DNA of 64,000 bases, from positions 248,001 to 312,000 of the forward strand of contig DATAJS010000009.1 in the NCBI GenBank assembly GCA_036262035.1, written 5' to 3'. Below are positions 62,290 through 64,000 of this stretch, one piece after another (position 1 is the stretch's first letter; each line of letters starts with the position of its first letter). The stretch is from Burkholderiales bacterium (GTDB lineage: Bacteria > Pseudomonadota > Gammaproteobacteria > Burkholderiales > SG8-41). A program made the position numbers and the translations under genes. The notes under the pieces are model-generated. The model ran no database searches. It was not told the origin of the DNA and was given only the letters and a program-made list of their open reading frames with translations.

Positions 62290-63279
62290 TCAACGAATCA
62301 CCTCGTCGGCTCGCAGCAGCAGCTCATCCGGGACGCGCACGCGGAGCGCTTTGGCGGTCGCAAGATTGACGACCGTCTCGAACTTGGTGGGTTGTTCGAC
62401 GGGCAACTCCGCGGGCGGGGTGCCCTTCAGTATCTTGTCGATGTAAACGGCCGCGCGATAGTAATGCTCGGCATTGTCCTGCCCGTAAGCCATCAGTCCG
62501 CCGACCTCGACCGCCTCGCGCGCCCAGAACATCGACGGCAATCCGCGCTGCGTCGCCATCTCGGCGATGCGCCGCGCGTGCGCGAAGAAGAACGGGTCCG
62601 GTAGCGTGATCAGCGCGTGGGCGCCATCTTTGACCATCGCTGCGAAAGCGGCTTCGAAAGCGCCGGCCGTGTCCGCCTGTGCAGGTGCGACCATGACGCC
62701 ATGCGCTTTCGCAGCCGCTTCCGCCGCCCTCAGGAAAGCAGGATGATTAGGATGGCCGGGATTCATGAGCACGCCGACCCGGTTGAGCTTAGGTATCACC
62801 GTGCGCAGAAGCTCCACATATTTGCTGCTCGCGTCCACATGCACGTTCGACAAGCCCGTGATGTTGCGGCCTGGCCGAGCGAGGCTTGCCACGAAGCCCG
62901 CAGAGACCGGATCGGCGGTGCGAACCATCACGATGGGAATGGTTGCCGTGGCCTTCTGCGCGGCCCGGATTCCGGGGCCCGAGGCCGCGACAATGACGTC
63001 GACTTTGGCCTGGACGAGCTCTGCCGCGAGCTGCGGGAGCCGCTCGTACTTCCCCTCCGCCCATCGTGACTCGATCGTGAAGTTGCGTCCCTCGCTCCAT
63101 CCCTGCTCCTCCAGTCCGGATACGAGCGCCCGCCGCCAGCGCCCGAAGCTCGCAGCCGATGCGGGCTCGAGCAGGCCGATTCGTGCGGCTTCCCGGCGTG
63201 CTTGCTGGGCGAACACGAGCTGCGTCCCGGCCGCCGCTGCGAAGGAGAGCGAAATCAGAAATCCGCGACGAGTAAGCAT
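62290..63279 (-). CDS. ABC-type substrate-binding protein, PF04392 family
   Basis: The 329-residue protein has a signal peptide (MLTRRGFLISLSFAAAAGTQ) and the family blocks ARIGLLEPASAASFGRWRRA, IPIVMVRTADPVSAGFVASL, GRNITGLSNVHVDASSKYVE and LPVEQPTKFETVVNLATAKA. It is 43 bp upstream of the SulP start on the same strand. No ABC permease or ATPase is near. The ligand is unknown. Confidence 0.9.
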   Translation of the reverse strand: MLTRRGFLISLSFAAAAGTQLVFAQQARREAARIGLLEPASAASFGRWRRALVSGLEEQGWSEGRNFTIESRWAEGKYERLPQLAAELVQAKVDVIVAASGPGIRAAQKATATIPIVMVRTADPVSAGFVASLARPGRNITGLSNVHVDASSKYVELLRTVIPKLNRVGVLMNPGHPNHPAFLRAAEAAAKAHGVMVAPAQADTAGAFEAAFAAMVKDGAHALITLPDPFFFAHARRIAEMATQRGLPSMFWAREAVEVGGLMAYGQDNAEHYYRAAVYIDKILKGTPPAELPVEQPTKFETVVNLATAKALRVRVPDELLLRADEVIR

Positions 63280-63344
63280 GCGAGCAACTCCTTGGTGAGC
63301 CAGGATGCTGACCCGGAACAGGCCGACCTCCGGCCAGCATATTG

Positions 63345-63946
63345 TCAGTCGAAGGTGGCCGGCGACGAGAATGGCTTATCGGCGTCCAGCATGAACATGA
63401 CGAACATGTGGAGATTGGTCGAGCCCTCATTCGCTGCTTGCATCGCATTGCCGGCGTGAGGACCCGGCAGAGACTGACCGCCAGTCACGCGCTCGACACC
63501 TCGACTGCTCTTCAGCGCAAGTTCGCCGGAGAGCACGTAGAACGCTTCAGATCCAGGGTGCGTGTGCACAGGTGAGCGGAATCCCGGGATATTGTTCGCT
63601 TCGCGCACCTGCAGGTGATATTGGGTCCCGGTCGCAACCGGGACAGGGCCGATCTCGGCTACTTTGCTGCCGCCAGACGGGGCATGTCCCGTGGGGCCCA
63701 ACGTGAAGAGCCATATCTTGCCCACCGCCTCGGCGATCAAGGCCGTGGGGCCCGCCGCTGCCTGCGCCTCTGCGAGCGTGCGGAAGTTGTCGATGCGCCA
63801 GAAAAGCGGGCCCGTCGGCAGCCTCGCCAGCTTCTTTTCCGCCAGCAACTTGGGCCGGCGTGATGCTGCGCGAATGCGTGAACGTTGAGAGAAGCCAGAA
63901 TAACTGCGAGAGCGAAACCAAAAGCGGCGCGATGAGCATTTTTCAT
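63345..63946 (-). pseudogene. Cupin-domain secreted protein with an apparent frameshift
   Basis: The start at 63946 is supported by AGGAA 8 nt upstream and by a signal peptide (FGFALAVILASLNVHAFAQ). The cupin part lies in another frame: LLAEKKLARLPTGPLFWRID, then PVHTHPGSEAFYVLSGELAL with the metal-binding His/Glu motif, and the end LDADKPFSSPATFD. The two frames differ by one base near 63860-63880. Either the gene is inactivated or the base is an error or polymorphism. A frame open to ATG 63977 contains the cupin but replaces the signal peptide by unlikely sequence. The domain resembles secreted cupins of unknown substrate. Confidence 0.7.
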
Positions 63947-64000
63947 GATGGTTCCTGTGGGTTGACTGCAGGACCATCGTAGGTCTGGGGCCGCATCCGC

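Overview
The window is about 64 kb of high-GC DNA from a betaproteobacterium, most likely a Burkholderiales-type lineage. The evidence is the yceD-rpmF-plsX-fabHDG-acpP-fabF-pabC-mltG-tmk-holB-tatD order, an rluC/rne divergent pair, a Bug/TctC-type periplasmic binding protein, a PEP-CTERM protein and a strong GC bias at third codon positions. No species is claimed.

Layout. (1) 1-8812: an exopolysaccharide block with two GT4 glycosyltransferases, an AsnB-type amidotransferase, a formyltransferase-like/GINT-like fusion, a Wzc-type BY-kinase and its PHP-type tyrosine phosphatase. (2) 8887-15181: CoA-ester genes (enoyl-CoA hydratase-like, 3-hydroxyacyl-CoA dehydrogenase, thiolase), interrupted by an opposite-strand three-gene Gtr-like glycosylation operon. 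(3) 15228-27142, minus strand: a degenerate receiver protein, an ankyrin protein, then the fatty-acid/phospholipid/replication operon with repeated 4-nt ATGA or GTGA overlaps, driven by a near-consensus promoter in front of yceD. (4) 27243-43084: maf and an RsmI-like methyltransferase, then a three-gene two-partner secretion operon (a 2933-aa TpsA exoprotein, a double-FecR-domain protein, a TpsB transporter), then sppA, a HAD phosphatase and rluC. (5) 43576-51844: rne with a long 5' leader and a REPRE hexapeptide repeat tract, an LMW tyrosine phosphatase, uvrB, an aromatic/aspartate aminotransferase and an AsmA-like protein. (6) 51958-63946: an accessory region that begins at tRNA-Asn.

The accessory region is the most unusual part. 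The 3' half of tRNA-Asn plus about 270 bp of downstream DNA is duplicated 5.85 kb away. The segment between and beyond the copies holds seven intact, truncated or relic genes of one orphan ABC substrate-binding family (PF04392 type) with no permease or ATPase. It also holds a relic in which fragments of a SulP gene and a binding-protein gene lie in the same order as the intact pair 7-9 kb away, an IS3-family remnant, a small secreted repeat protein of unknown function, a PEP-CTERM protein, and three copies of a 14-bp perfect palindrome. These point to repeated duplication, deletion and insertion at a tRNA hotspot. No integrase, CRISPR array, rRNA or complete insertion sequence was seen.
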